From positions 19,986 to 83,985 of the forward strand of contig CAMYLJ010000014.1 in assembly GCA_947259215.1 (NCBI GenBank): DNA of 64,000 nt, written 5' to 3'. Of this stretch, positions 42,327 to 51,941 are shown piece after piece. Under the pieces are notes generated by a model. That model saw only the letters and a list, made by a program, of their open reading frames with translations. It had not been told where the DNA came from and made no database searches. Position 1 is the first letter of the stretch; the number at the start of each line of letters is the position of its first letter. Source of the DNA: an uncultured delta proteobacterium (lineage in GTDB: Bacteria; Myxococcota_A; UBA9160; JAFDET01). The translations under genes were made by a program, and so were the position numbers.

Positions 42327-42787
42327 TCCACCAGCGGGACGTTCTCCACCAGGTCCATGTCCGTCAGGGTGTCGAGCTTGTTCTCGAGCTGGTAGAAGCG
42401 GCCCGCACGCTTTGCACCGAGCTTCTTGCGGAGCTTCGTGGCGGTCTTCCAGCGCAGGTCGAGGCGGTCCTTGCGAAACTCGTGGTAGCTGCCCAGGAGC
42501 TCGTTGGCGGTCTCGTCGTCGAGGGTCTCGAACTCGCGGGCCAGCTTGCCGACCAGGTCAGCGAGCTGCCTCGTGAGCCCCTCGTGCGCAGCGAGGTACT
42601 CGTTGTAGGTGGGCCAGAACTCCCGGGCCTCCGGCTCGCTGAGCTGCATGCGATCCGCGACGATGGCCTTGCGCTCCGTCGACAGAGCCGCCACCGCCAC
42701 CTCGGTGACGCTCGCATCCTGGGCGGACGCAGGGCCCACCAGCAGGACGCCCAAGAGGACACCGAAGGCACGGTCGAGACGGGCCAT
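42323..42787 (-). CDS. Periplasmic helical protein, Spy-like, 154 aa
   Basis: A signal peptide (MARLDRAFGVLLGVLLVGPA, then SAQ) precedes a charged, helix-rich protein with no cysteines. RMQLSEPEAREFWPTYNEY resembles the start of LTxxQ-type periplasmic proteins that sense stress or bind metal, but the family's motif is not exact. It is the first gene of a pair with the GH106-like gene (four-base overlap). Function not known; chaperone-like behaviour is a guess. Confidence 0.68.
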   Translation of the reverse strand: MARLDRAFGVLLGVLLVGPASAQDASVTEVAVAALSTERKAIVADRMQLSEPEAREFWPTYNEYLAAHEGLTRQLADLVGKLAREFETLDDETANELLGSYHEFRKDRLDLRWKTATKLRKKLGAKRAGRFYQLENKLDTLTDMDLVENVPLVE

Positions 42788-42896
42788 GGAGGACTCCTTG
42801 TGGACAAGATAGCGGCCACGGCTCGTCGACTCTATGGGATCTCACCAGTCTGGGATCTCGCGGCCCCAACCCCATGAACTCGAGCACCCGGTTGAG

Positions 42897-44192
42897 CTAG
42901 CGCTGCAGCTCGCGCAGCCGCCGGTTGATCTCCTCGCTCTCCTCGGGGGTCGTGGTGTCCCAGTCCCAGTAGAAGAAGCCGATCTCCTCGAGCGGGGTGG
43001 GCTCCTCGGGCAGCTCGATCACGACCCGCAATCCGTCGCTCCACCAGGGGGCCATCATCAGGTTGCGGTGGGGCTCCTCCTTGGTCGCCGCCCCCACTCC
43101 GCTGACGTAGCCGTAGTGCTGAACCGCCTGGGCGTTCGCGAAGTCCTCGGCAATGTAGCCCCGGGCTTCGTCCACGAAGGGATCGATCGCGTGGGTCGTG
43201 AGATTCCAGGCCCGCGTGGTGAAGTAGACGCCGATGTCCCGGGTGATCGTGCCGACCCAGACGTGCTCTCCCCGGAACTTCAGGGGGCTCACCCACAGGC
43301 GCAGGTGGTTCCTCTGATGGATGGTCTCCCGGGCCTTCTGGTAGCCGGCGTCCTGGGAGCGACCGTAGAGGTAGAGAGCGCTCATGGGCGAGTACTTGTA
43401 GGCGCCGCCGAAGAAGGCCTTGAAGGTGCGCCAGGCCGAGCCCCAGCTGAGCGTCTCGGTCTCGTCCCAGCCGGAGCGGATGAGGGCCTGCCCCACCTCT
43501 TGGCCGCTCCCGATGATGATCAGGTTCAGCGGATCGCCCTCGCCCGATCCGTCCTTGCGGGTGGTGCAGCACGGGAGGTCCCGCAACACCTGGCGGAACT
43601 CCTGCTCGTCCTCGTAGTCGATGAACTCCTGAGCCGCGAGGGCCTCCCAGTCGACCTCGTGGGAGTCGGCGCGGAAGCCCGGGACCTGGACGTAGAAGGC
43701 GAAGGTCTCGGTGCGCCGGGGACCGAAGAGGCGCACCCGCACCTCCTTGGTCCCCAGCTTGAGATTGGTGAAGAGGAAGCCCGACGTCGTGCGGTGCGGT
43801 AGAACGCCCGGGTCCAACTCGTGCGTGGAGAAGTGCTCGTCGATCCTCTTGTTGGTGAACGGGCGCAGCCTGAAGTGGCTGCCGTAGGCCGCCTCGTGGG
43901 CGGAGAAGTAGTTCGGGTCGGTGGCCGTGAGCAGCATGGCGTACGGCCGGTCGCTGGTGTTCTCGATCTCGAGCCACACCGGCTGGATCTGCTTCTTGGC
44001 AAGGTCGACGCCGAAGGCCTGCTTCGCCTCGTCGCGGCCGAGGACCGCGGTGGTCACCCGGATCCCGTTGCGCTCCTGGGTCTGCGCGCGCTCCTTGAAG
44101 GGGATCTCGTCCATGGGGACGGGCTTGAAGCTGGCGCACCCGGCCAGCAGCAGGAGAAACGGAAGGAAGAGCGCTCGGCGGATGGGTACCAA
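42897..44192 (-). CDS. Lipoprotein with LssY C-terminal domain, 431 aa
   Basis: Lipobox at LLLLAGCAS; the mature protein begins with a family-unknown N-terminal part (residues 25-220). The C-terminal half holds LNLIIIGSGQEVGQALIRSG, ALYLYGRSQDAGYQKAR and HLRLWVSPLKFRGEHVWVG, matching the LssY_C domain often found joined to PAP2 phosphatases; here no phosphatase is attached. It is four bases from the next lipoprotein gene upstream, giving a three-gene lipoprotein set. It probably acts at the outer membrane or periplasm. Confidence 0.78.
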   Translation of the reverse strand: MVPIRRALFLPFLLLLAGCASFKPVPMDEIPFKERAQTQERNGIRVTTAVLGRDEAKQAFGVDLAKKQIQPVWLEIENTSDRPYAMLLTATDPNYFSAHEAAYGSHFRLRPFTNKRIDEHFSTHELDPGVLPHRTTSGFLFTNLKLGTKEVRVRLFGPRRTETFAFYVQVPGFRADSHEVDWEALAAQEFIDYEDEQEFRQVLRDLPCCTTRKDGSGEGDPLNLIIIGSGQEVGQALIRSGWDETETLSWGSAWRTFKAFFGGAYKYSPMSALYLYGRSQDAGYQKARETIHQRNHLRLWVSPLKFRGEHVWVGTITRDIGVYFTTRAWNLTTHAIDPFVDEARGYIAEDFANAQAVQHYGYVSGVGAATKEEPHRNLMMAPWWSDGLRVVIELPEEPTPLEEIGFFYWDWDTTTPEESEEINRRLRELQR

Positions 44193-44196
44193 GGCG

Positions 44197-44574
44197 CTAC
44201 TCGAAGACGATCACGTCCGCCGAGACGGTGTAGATCTCTTGGAAGTACAGGCTGAAGAGGTTGTTGCGGAGGTAGTCGTCCTCGAAGACGTTGACGAGCT
44301 GTCCCGATCGCCCGTCCAGGTTCGCCTCCTTGCGCATCTGCTCCCAGGCGGCGCTGGCGATGTCCTGGCGCCGGCAGAGCGGGATCGAGAACAGGATGTA
44401 GTGGCAGCTGGCCCGGCCCGAGACCTGCACTGCGGTGGTCTTGAAGTTGGGAGAGTCGAGGCGGAACTCGGTCTCCATACCGATGCGAGTGCGAGCGATC
44501 TTTCCCGTGTTGCAGCCCGCACTCCCGCCAAGGGCCGCGATCAGACTGAGCGCGATCGTCAGGTGCAGCTTCAT
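44197..44574 (-). CDS. Small lipoprotein of unknown function, 125 aa
   Basis: Lipobox in ALGGSAGCNTG after a short signal peptide. No family is recognised. ASCHYILFSIPLCRRQDIAS carries two cysteines, and a related Cys-containing region occurs in its upstream neighbour. It overlaps that neighbour by four bases (44571-44574) and precedes the LssY_C lipoprotein, so the three are co-translated. Confidence 0.65.
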   Translation of the reverse strand: MKLHLTIALSLIAALGGSAGCNTGKIARTRIGMETEFRLDSPNFKTTAVQVSGRASCHYILFSIPLCRRQDIASAAWEQMRKEANLDGRSGQLVNVFEDDYLRNNLFSLYFQEIYTVSADVIVFE

Positions 44575-45023
44575 GGGCTCTTCTCGGTGAACTCGAGCAC
44601 TTCGGCCGTGATGCTGAGGCGCAGGATAGCGAAGAGCCCGAGGTAGTTCGCAACGGTCCACTCCTCCACGAAGTTGTGGAGGATCTGGGGTTTCCCGAGC
44701 AGGTCGTGCTTGCTGTGGAGGTCTTCCATCGCGCGCACCTTCAGCGCCGAATCCCCCAGCGCGAAGGTCAGGGCGGGCGCCGAAGCGGGAATCCCCAACA
44801 CGGCCTTGATGGCGGGCGGGGGATCGATGTACAGCAAGGACGGACACGAGGCCTGACCGCGCACGGTCCGCACCACCCGGAACTCGCCCTGCTTCAGGAT
44901 GAGCTTGGGCGCGATCTTGTACACGTCGCGGTCGAGCGCCACCTCGCTCGCGCATCCGGCGAGAGGCAGAAGGGAGCAGAGGGCGACGGTGATCCCGGCC
45001 CTGGGTCCACGCTGGCCGATCAT
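44571..45023 (-). CDS. Small lipoprotein of unknown function, 150 aa
   Basis: A signal peptide with lipobox (LLPLAGCASE) leads to a beta-rich domain with FRVVRTVRGQASCPSLLYID and an extended helix KVRAMEDLHSKHDLLGKPQI. No family is recognised. It begins a four-base-overlapped set with the 125-residue lipoprotein and is divergent, by 22 bases, from the sulfatase gene, so the two share a promoter region. Confidence 0.65.
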   Translation of the reverse strand: MIGQRGPRAGITVALCSLLPLAGCASEVALDRDVYKIAPKLILKQGEFRVVRTVRGQASCPSLLYIDPPPAIKAVLGIPASAPALTFALGDSALKVRAMEDLHSKHDLLGKPQILHNFVEEWTVANYLGLFAILRLSITAEVLEFTEKSP

Positions 45024-45045
45024 GGCGGTATCCTACGCGAGCGTC

Positions 45046-46800
45046 ATGGGCGACTCAAACGAGCCGATCTCTTCGGGCGGCGCGAGCTTGATGGGGTGCC
45101 AGCCGGGATATCGGATCTGGGGCACGCGCGTCGCCTTCGTCCTGCTCGCCATCCTGGTCGCGGCGGCCGCTGCCCCGGCACGCGCGGCCGAGCCGCGTCC
45201 CAACATCCTGCTCCTGCTGGCGGAGGACCTGGGGCCGCGGGTCGCTGCCTTCGGCGATCCGGTGGCGGTGACGCCCCGTCTGGACCAGCTGGCGCAGGAG
45301 GGCACCCGCTACACCCGTGTCTTCACGACGGCCGGTGTGTGCGCGCCGAGCCGCGCTGCGCTCCTCACCGGCGTGCACGCGATCTCGACCGGGTCGCAGC
45401 ACATGCGCACCTCGGACAAGGGCTACCGGTCGGTGCCGCCGCCCGAGGTGAAGGCCTTCCCCGAGCTGCTGCGCGCCGCGGGCTACGCGACCTTCACGGA
45501 CTTCAAGCTGGACTACCAGTTCAGCGGCACTCGCTCCGGCTCGGGCCCCTTCACGGTCTGGGAAGACGAGGGCTTCGGCACGCACTGGCGCGATCTCGAG
45601 GGCGACCGGCCCTTCTTCGGCCTGGTGAACTTCCTCGAGACCCACGAGAGCGGGGTCTTCCCGCGGCCTGCCTGGCCCCGCAGCGCCGCTCACGCAGTCA
45701 TGCAGCTCGTCCATCTCTTTCTACACCGAGGACACGACGAGGTGGTGCGTCCCGCAGACGTCCCGCTTCCGCCCTACTACCCGGACACGCCGCTCGTGCG
45801 TGCGGACGTCGCGCGCCACTACAACAACGTGCATCGCATGGACGAGCGCGTGGGCGAGATCCTCGATCAGCTCGAAGCCGACGGGCTGCTGGACTCGACG
45901 GTCGTGATCTGGACGACCGACCACGGCGACGGCCTGCCCCGCGCCAAGCGCGAGCTCTTCGACTCCGGGATCCACGTGCCGATGATCGTGCGCTGGCCGC
46001 CTTCGCTGCGGCCGCCAGGCGCCGAGCCCGGCGGCGAGGACGAGCGCCTCGTGAGCTTCGTCGACCTGGCGCCGACGATCCTGGCGCTGGCCGGGGCGCC
46101 GGTGCCGGAGTGGATGGATGGGCAGGTCTTCGTCGGGCCGCAGTCCGCGCCGGAGAGGCCTACCGTTTTCGCCTCCCGGGACCGGATCGACGAGAGCGAG
46201 GACCGGCAGCGGGCCGTTCGCGACGCGCGCTACAAGTACATCCGGTCCTACCGTCCCGGCACCCCCGGCGCGACCCACCTCGCCTGGCGCGACGTCCTGG
46301 ACTCGATGCGCGAGCTGTGGGCCCACCACGAGCGGGGCGAGCTCGAGGGGGCGGCGGCCCTGTGGTTCGAGCCGCGTCCCGAGGAGAGCCTCTACGACAC
46401 CTGGAGCGATCCACACGAGGTGCGGGACCTCGCGAGAGATCTCGAGTACGCGCCTGTCCTCGCGCGCCTGCGCGGCGCCCTGGACGCCTGGCTGGCGCAG
46501 CGCGTGGATTGGGGTGTGGTGCCCGAAGATCGGATGATCAAAGACATGTGGCCCGGTGGAGAGGAGCCGGTCACCGCGGAGCCCGTCATCGAGATCCTCG
46601 GGACCGAAGCGGAGCCGCGGGTGCGTCTCTCCACCACGACACCCGGCGCGTCCCTGGGCTATCGCGTCGAGGGAGGCCCCTGGCGGCTGTACACGGTGTC
46701 CTTCCCGGCGTCGCCGGGCACGCGGATCGAGGCCCGGGCGGTGCGCTACGGCTGGGCCGCGAGCGCCAGCGTGCGTGCGTCGGTGCCCTCCCTCCGCTGA
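45046..46800 (+). CDS. Secreted formylglycine-type sulfatase, 584 aa
   Basis: A true sulfatase: RPNILLLLAEDLGPRVAAFG provides metal residues and the nucleophile region reads VCAPSRAALLTG, the C-x-P-S-R motif in which Cys becomes formylglycine. VVIWTTDHGDGLPRAKRELF is the second metal loop. A signal peptide (VAFVLLAILVAAAAAPARA) exports it. The C-terminal 120 residues are extra. Start is uncertain: ATG 45046 or ATG 45094 would both include the signal peptide. An anaerobic sulfatase maturase or FGE is not in the window. Confidence 0.85.
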   Translation: MGDSNEPISSGGASLMGCQPGYRIWGTRVAFVLLAILVAAAAAPARAAEPRPNILLLLAEDLGPRVAAFGDPVAVTPRLDQLAQEGTRYTRVFTTAGVCAPSRAALLTGVHAISTGSQHMRTSDKGYRSVPPPEVKAFPELLRAAGYATFTDFKLDYQFSGTRSGSGPFTVWEDEGFGTHWRDLEGDRPFFGLVNFLETHESGVFPRPAWPRSAAHAVMQLVHLFLHRGHDEVVRPADVPLPPYYPDTPLVRADVARHYNNVHRMDERVGEILDQLEADGLLDSTVVIWTTDHGDGLPRAKRELFDSGIHVPMIVRWPPSLRPPGAEPGGEDERLVSFVDLAPTILALAGAPVPEWMDGQVFVGPQSAPERPTVFASRDRIDESEDRQRAVRDARYKYIRSYRPGTPGATHLAWRDVLDSMRELWAHHERGELEGAAALWFEPRPEESLYDTWSDPHEVRDLARDLEYAPVLARLRGALDAWLAQRVDWGVVPEDRMIKDMWPGGEEPVTAEPVIEILGTEAEPRVRLSTTTPGASLGYRVEGGPWRLYTVSFPASPGTRIEARAVRYGWAASASVRASVPSLR

Positions 46801-46818
46801 CCCTCTATCTTCGAGGCC

Positions 46819-48282
46819 ATGGGAAACGAGCCGCGCAGCGAGCCCCGCTTCATCGTCATCGGAGCGGGGATGTCGGGAATCCTCAGCGCGATCAAGCTGA
46901 AGCAGGCCGGCTTCGGCGACTTCGCCGTCTACGAGAAGGGCGATCGCGTGGGTGGGACGTGGCGGGAGAACACGTACCCGGGCCTGTCCTGCGACGTCCC
47001 GTCCCATCTCTACAGCTACTCGTTCGACCTCAACCCGGACTGGAGCCATCGCTTCTCGCCGGGGCCCGAGATCGAGGCCTACTTCGAGGACGTCGCGCGT
47101 CGCTACGGCGTCGACTCCCGCATGCAGTTCGGCAAGGAGGTCACCCGCGCCGCGTTCGAGGACGGGCGCTGGCAGCTGCGGATGGCCGATGGATCGACGG
47201 ACGTGGGCGACGTGGTGATCGCGGCCACCGGCGTCCTCCATCATCCCTCCATCCCGGACTTCGAGGGCCTCGACCGCTTCGAGGGCGCCGCCTTCCACAG
47301 CGCGCGTTGGGACCACGACGTGTCCCTGGCGGGCAAGCGGGTCGGCATCGTGGGAACCGGCTCGACCGCGATCCAGATCGTGGGGGGGATCGTCGACGAG
47401 GTGGCGGAGCTCTCGCTCTTCCAGCGCACCCCGCAATGGGTCATGCCTCAGGACAACCCGGCCTACAGCGAGGCGGAGAAGACCGAGTTCCGGGAGCACC
47501 CCGAGACGCTCGCCAAGCTCCGCTCGGACATCGCCCTCCTCTTCACCGAAGGCTTCTCCAACGCCGTCGTCGATGCCGACTCCCCCCAGCTTCAGGCCAT
47601 CCACGACGCCTGCGTGGCGAACCTCGAAGACAGCGTGAAGGATCCGGAGCTCCGGGAGAAGCTCCGGCCCGACTACCGGGCGGCCTGCAAGCGCCTGATC
47701 ATCTCCGGGGAGTTCTACGGCGCCATCCAGCGGCCCAATGCGACGGTCGTGACCGAGGGGATCGAGCGGATCGAGAAGTCCGGCGTGCGGACGCGCGACG
47801 GGAAGCTCCACGAGCTGGACGTGCTGGTCCTCGCCACCGGGTTCCGGGTGGATCGCTTCATGCGCCCGATGGAAGTGATCGGCCGCAACGGCAGGACGCT
47901 CGAGGACGAGTGGAGGGAGGCTCCCTCTGCGTACCTGGCGATCTCGATCCCGGACTTCCCGAACCTCTTCATGCTGAACGGCCCCAACGGACCCGTTGGC
48001 AACTTCTCGCTGATCGACGTGGCGGAGCTGCAGCTCGCCTACATCCTGCAGCTCGTCGAGCTGGTCCGGTCCGGATCGTGCAGCGAGGTGAGCGCCTCGC
48101 GTACGGCGACGGACCGCTTCGACGCCGATCGCAAGCAAGCCGCCAAGAAGACCATCTGGAGCAGCGGCTGCAAGAGCTGGTACCTCGACGCCAATGGCGT
48201 GCCCATGGCCTGGCCGTGGACCTTCGACCGCTTCCGCCAGGAGATGTCCAAGCCGCGCCTGGCTGACTTCGAGCTGCTGTGA
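46819..48282 (+). CDS. Flavin-containing monooxygenase, Baeyer-Villiger type, 487 aa
   Basis: The FAD motif VIGAGMSGILSAIKLKQAG begins the protein, with GDRVGGTWRENTYPGLSCDV next. The Baeyer-Villiger fingerprint FxGxxxHxxxW(P/D) appears as FEGAAFHSARWD, and the NADPH motif as GIVGTGSTAIQ. LVLATGFRVDRFMRP closes the FAD domain. It should insert oxygen into a ketone, perhaps in steroid or lipid breakdown. It stands 18 bases after the sulfatase, co-directional. Confidence 0.88.
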   Translation: MGNEPRSEPRFIVIGAGMSGILSAIKLKQAGFGDFAVYEKGDRVGGTWRENTYPGLSCDVPSHLYSYSFDLNPDWSHRFSPGPEIEAYFEDVARRYGVDSRMQFGKEVTRAAFEDGRWQLRMADGSTDVGDVVIAATGVLHHPSIPDFEGLDRFEGAAFHSARWDHDVSLAGKRVGIVGTGSTAIQIVGGIVDEVAELSLFQRTPQWVMPQDNPAYSEAEKTEFREHPETLAKLRSDIALLFTEGFSNAVVDADSPQLQAIHDACVANLEDSVKDPELREKLRPDYRAACKRLIISGEFYGAIQRPNATVVTEGIERIEKSGVRTRDGKLHELDVLVLATGFRVDRFMRPMEVIGRNGRTLEDEWREAPSAYLAISIPDFPNLFMLNGPNGPVGNFSLIDVAELQLAYILQLVELVRSGSCSEVSASRTATDRFDADRKQAAKKTIWSSGCKSWYLDANGVPMAWPWTFDRFRQEMSKPRLADFELL

Positions 48283-48322
48283 CGCGACCGTGGCGAGGGA
48301 GCGTGGTGTATCCTGACCGGGC

Positions 48323-48631
48323 ATGAAGGTCGCCTTCGTCTCCGGAAACCGGGAGAAGCTGCCGGATGCGGTCATTCCGCTGGGCCTGCCCTACGTCATG
48401 GCCAGCACTCCGGGCTGTCACGAGAAGGCGCTGCTCGACCTGTGCTTCGAGGAGGATCCCGAGGATGCTCTCCTGGGCCACCCCCCGGAAGTCGGCCTGG
48501 CCGTTCGCCTTCGCGAGCTGGTCTGGGCGGCCCCGGGGGTGGTCTACCTGCTGGCGCGCCGGTGGGTCGCCCCGGCGGGAGACTCGCTGCAAGCCGCCAG
48601 CGAGCCCTCCCCGGGTCGTGCGGCCGGGTGA
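48323..48631 (+). pseudogene. Truncated B12-binding radical SAM protein, N-terminal fragment, 102 aa
   Basis: The start MKVAFVSGNREKLPDAVIPL, GLPYVMASTPGCHEKALLDL and CFEEDPED match the opening of B12-binding-domain radical SAM proteins of 500-plus residues. From about residue 50 it turns into a different sequence (PPEVGLAVRLRELVW). Neither the B12 motif nor CxxxCxxC is present. Its TGA overlaps the ATG of the M28 peptidase. It is probably a decayed gene. Confidence 0.55.
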
Positions 48632-50103
48632 TGGACTCCATGAGAGGCTCCGTCTGTCTGCGCTGGATCGCGATCCTGCTGCCGATCGCCAGCGCCGCCG
48701 GTGCCGCGGGCATCGAGCGGTCCAAGCCACACGTTTCAACGAATGAGGAGATGTTCCAGTGGGCGTCGGACGTCGTCCGCATCTCCGAGCAGCACCCCTG
48801 GTTCCGGCGCATGGGCACGGAAGGAGACGAGGCGACCCGCGCCTACCTGGTGGAGAAGCTCCGATCGTTCGGCATCGAAGACGTCGAGGAGCAGGACTAC
48901 GACCTCGAGTACCGGTTCTACGAGCGCTGGAAGCTCGCGGTCGAGGGCGAGGAGCTGCCCTGCTATTTCATGCGCGGCGCGGGCTACACGGAGGGCGAGG
49001 CCGTCCACGGCGAGCTCGTGTTCGCCGGGGAGGCGATCGATCCTGCCGCCGACTTCTCCGGAAAGATCGTGGTGTTCGAGGTGCGGGGGCAGGCCATCCC
49101 GGGAGCCGCCGTGCACGCGCTCGCCGACTTCGTGTACGACCCGAACGGAACCCTCGCGAAGGGCAGCTTCGGGGGGAAGGCCGGCGCCATCCCGGCGAAC
49201 TTTCCCGTCAGCTACTACCTGGCCTCGGACCAGGGGGCGGTCGGGTTGATCGCGATCCTGAAGGACTACGAAACCGGCAGCGACCGCTTCTACTCCGATC
49301 CCTCCGCCATGGTGCATACGCGCGTGCCTGGCGTCTTCCTGGGCAAGTACGCCGGAGAGGCGCTCGTGGCGAGGATGCAGGCGTCGCCGGAGCCGCTGGA
49401 GGCGAGCCTCGTGGTGGAGGGGGAGCTGCGGGACTCCGAGTCGGCCAACGTCGTGGCGACGCTTCCGGGGCAGAAGCCGGAGACGATCATCGTCAACACC
49501 CATCACGATGCCGGCTGGGCCGGCGGTGTGCAGGACGCATCGGGCATTGCGGCCGTGCTCGGCCTGGCCCGCTACTTCGCCAGGGTACCGGAGAACTTCC
49601 GCCAGAAGACCCTGATCTTCGCGTTCGACGGAAGCCACTACGACTGGAACTACCCGATGGGCGCGAACCTCTTCGCGGAGGAGAACTCCGAGGTCATGGA
49701 GAACACCGTGCTCGCCATCGGCATCGAGCACATCGCGAAGAAGTTCCGCGCCGAGCGGGGTGGCTACGTGGACACCGGCGAGATCGAGCCCCGCATCCTC
49801 TTCACGCCACCCAACCGTCTGCTCTTCGAGGCCACGAAGCGGGCCATCGTCAGCCATGATCTCCACGACGTGGTCATCCCGAAGGCGGGCGCCATCACGA
49901 TGTTCGGAGAGACCCAGGGCTTCTTCCTGCGCGGCATTCCGAGCTTCTCCTACATCTCCGGCCCCGAGTACCTGTTCCTGGCCGACGACACGCTGGACAA
50001 GGTCGCCAAGGACGAGTTCGAGGCGGTCGTGAAGACCTTCATCGCGATCATCGACGCCGCCATGTACCTACCGGGGTCATGGATCCAGCGCATCGACCGC
50101 TGA
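48631..50103 (+). CDS. Exported M28-family metallopeptidase, 490 aa
   Basis: An N-terminal hydrophobic segment (LRWIAILLPIASAAGAAGIE) suggests export. The M28 peptidase core has VNTHHDAGWAGGVQDASGIA (zinc-binding His and Asp) and FAFDGSHYDWNYPMGAN, which stands where the second zinc ligand and general base are expected. A PA-type insert (residues 100-250) precedes the core. It would be an aminopeptidase on small peptides. ATG 48631 follows the previous stop in a TGATG overlap. Confidence 0.78.
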   Translation: MDSMRGSVCLRWIAILLPIASAAGAAGIERSKPHVSTNEEMFQWASDVVRISEQHPWFRRMGTEGDEATRAYLVEKLRSFGIEDVEEQDYDLEYRFYERWKLAVEGEELPCYFMRGAGYTEGEAVHGELVFAGEAIDPAADFSGKIVVFEVRGQAIPGAAVHALADFVYDPNGTLAKGSFGGKAGAIPANFPVSYYLASDQGAVGLIAILKDYETGSDRFYSDPSAMVHTRVPGVFLGKYAGEALVARMQASPEPLEASLVVEGELRDSESANVVATLPGQKPETIIVNTHHDAGWAGGVQDASGIAAVLGLARYFARVPENFRQKTLIFAFDGSHYDWNYPMGANLFAEENSEVMENTVLAIGIEHIAKKFRAERGGYVDTGEIEPRILFTPPNRLLFEATKRAIVSHDLHDVVIPKAGAITMFGETQGFFLRGIPSFSYISGPEYLFLADDTLDKVAKDEFEAVVKTFIAIIDAAMYLPGSWIQRIDR

Positions 50104-50129
50104 CGCGGTACTTCCGGTAATCTCTGCCC

Positions 50130-51872
50130 ATGGGCAGATGGAGGCGTCTCGCGCTCGGCGCCGCCGTGGCCGTGGCGCTGCTCGTCGGATGGTGGCTCGC
50201 CACGGGACCTCCCGCGCCGGACGACACCCTGCGCGTCCTGACCGCGCGCAAGATCCTCACCATCGAGTCCGACCGGCCGGAGGCGACGGCGGTCGCCATC
50301 GCAGCGGGTCGCATCGTCGCGGTGGGATCCCTCGACGAAGTGCGAGAAGCGCTCGGCGATCGCCCCTTCGAGCTCGACGACTCCTTCCGCGGGCACGTCC
50401 TCGTGCCCGGCTTCATCGACCCCCACATCCACCCGGTCCTGGCCGCGACCATCCTGCCGATCGAGATCGTGTCCGCCATGGAGTGGACGACGCCCCGGGG
50501 CCGCACGCGGGCCGTGCGCGGGCGCGAGGCCTTCCTGGCGCGCCTGCGCGAGCTGGATGCGCAGCTCCGCGACGAGGGCGGGCCGGAGGACTGGCTCTCG
50601 GTCTGGGGCTACCACGAGCCCTACCACGGCGCGCTCTCGCGCCGCGACCTCGACGCCGTCTCCGAGTCGCGCCCGATCTTCGTGTGGCAGCGGTCGGTGC
50701 ACGAGATGTTCTTCAACACCCGGGCGCTCGAGGAGCTCGGCATGTCGCGCGAGGCCTTCGACGCCCACCCCCAGGCGGACTGGGAGAGCGGCCACCTGTG
50801 GGAGCGGGGCACGCTCGCGCTCGCTACCCCGATGACCCGCGTGCTGGCGGCGCCGCTCAGGTACCGGCGCGGCCTCGCGATGATGAGCGAGGTGATCCAT
50901 CGGGGCGGCCTCACCACCGTCGCCGAGCAGGGATTCCCCCAGGTGAGCGCCGCGGCCGAGCTCGCGCTGCTGGCCCTGGAGATGCACAAGCGGGACACGC
51001 CCTACCGCTTCGTGCTCGTGCCGAACGCCATGTTCCTGCACCGCAAGCAGGGGGGCGCGCTGGAAGCGGAGAGCGCCGCCGCCGGCCTGCTGCGCTGGGG
51101 AAGCGACCGCATCCGGATCCCGCGTCACGCCAAGTACTACGCCGACGGGGCCATCTTCAGCCAGCTGATGCAGATGTCCGAGCCCTATCTCGACGGGCAC
51201 CACGGGGAGTGGATGATGACGCCCGACGAGCAGTGGGCGGTACTCTCCACCTTCTGGGAGAACGACTGGGACCTGCACATCCACGTGAACGGGGACGCCG
51301 GTCTCGACCTGGTGCTCGACCAGATCGAGCGCCTGCGCGCCGCCGACCCGCGGCCGGAGGGCCGGATCGTGCTCGAGCATTACGGCTACGCCCGGGACGA
51401 CCAGCACCGCCGGGTCCGCGAGCTCGGCGTCGCGGTCTCGAACAATGCCTACTACGTCCACGAGCTGGCGCCCATCTACGCGGGCTTCGGCCTCGGGCCC
51501 GAGCGAGCGGCGGACATCTCGCCCCTCGGCGGCCTGGCGCGCGCGGGCGTCGCGATCTCGTTCCACTCGGACTTCCCGATGGCGCCGGCCGAGCCGTTGA
51601 CCCTGGTGTGGTCGGCGGTGAACCGCATAGCCAGCGACGGCCGGGTCTGGGGGCCGGAGCAGCGGCTCGCGCTCGACCTGGCGCTCCGCGCCGTCACCCT
51701 GGAGGCCGCCTGGAGCATCGGCCTGGAGGACGAGATCGGCTCGATCCGGCCCGGCAAGCGCGCCGACTTCACGGTGCTCGGCGCGGACCCGTACGAGGTC
51801 GCGCCCGAAGCGATCCGGGAGATCGAGATCTGGGGCACCGTGCTCGATGGCCGGCCGCATCCGATTCCGTGA
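50130..51872 (+). CDS. YtcJ-like amidohydrolase, 580 aa
   Basis: A single N-terminal helix (ALGAAVAVALLVGWWLA) anchors or exports a metal-dependent amidohydrolase. LVPGFIDPHIHPVLA is the HxH metal motif; RIPRHAKYYADGAIFSQLMQ, HIHVNGDAGLDLVLD and FHSDFPMAPAEPLTLVW complete the YtcJ-type site. DLALRAVTLEAAWSIGLED and KRADFTVLGADPYEV end the barrel and urease-like domain. Substrate unknown. It runs 26 bases after the M28 gene on the same strand. Confidence 0.85.
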   Translation: MGRWRRLALGAAVAVALLVGWWLATGPPAPDDTLRVLTARKILTIESDRPEATAVAIAAGRIVAVGSLDEVREALGDRPFELDDSFRGHVLVPGFIDPHIHPVLAATILPIEIVSAMEWTTPRGRTRAVRGREAFLARLRELDAQLRDEGGPEDWLSVWGYHEPYHGALSRRDLDAVSESRPIFVWQRSVHEMFFNTRALEELGMSREAFDAHPQADWESGHLWERGTLALATPMTRVLAAPLRYRRGLAMMSEVIHRGGLTTVAEQGFPQVSAAAELALLALEMHKRDTPYRFVLVPNAMFLHRKQGGALEAESAAAGLLRWGSDRIRIPRHAKYYADGAIFSQLMQMSEPYLDGHHGEWMMTPDEQWAVLSTFWENDWDLHIHVNGDAGLDLVLDQIERLRAADPRPEGRIVLEHYGYARDDQHRRVRELGVAVSNNAYYVHELAPIYAGFGLGPERAADISPLGGLARAGVAISFHSDFPMAPAEPLTLVWSAVNRIASDGRVWGPEQRLALDLALRAVTLEAAWSIGLEDEIGSIRPGKRADFTVLGADPYEVAPEAIREIEIWGTVLDGRPHPIP

Positions 51873-51941
51873 GGGGGCGTCCATCATCTTCCCGGGAACG
51901 CGTCGCTTCGCAAGGCCGTGGTGGAGTCCCGGGCGCCCCGA

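Noticed and set aside
44676..48266. An open frame of almost 1200 codons on the plus strand
   Set aside because: It is a GC-rich shadow of the sulfatase and monooxygenase genes and has Arg/Gly/Pro-rich nonsense composition.
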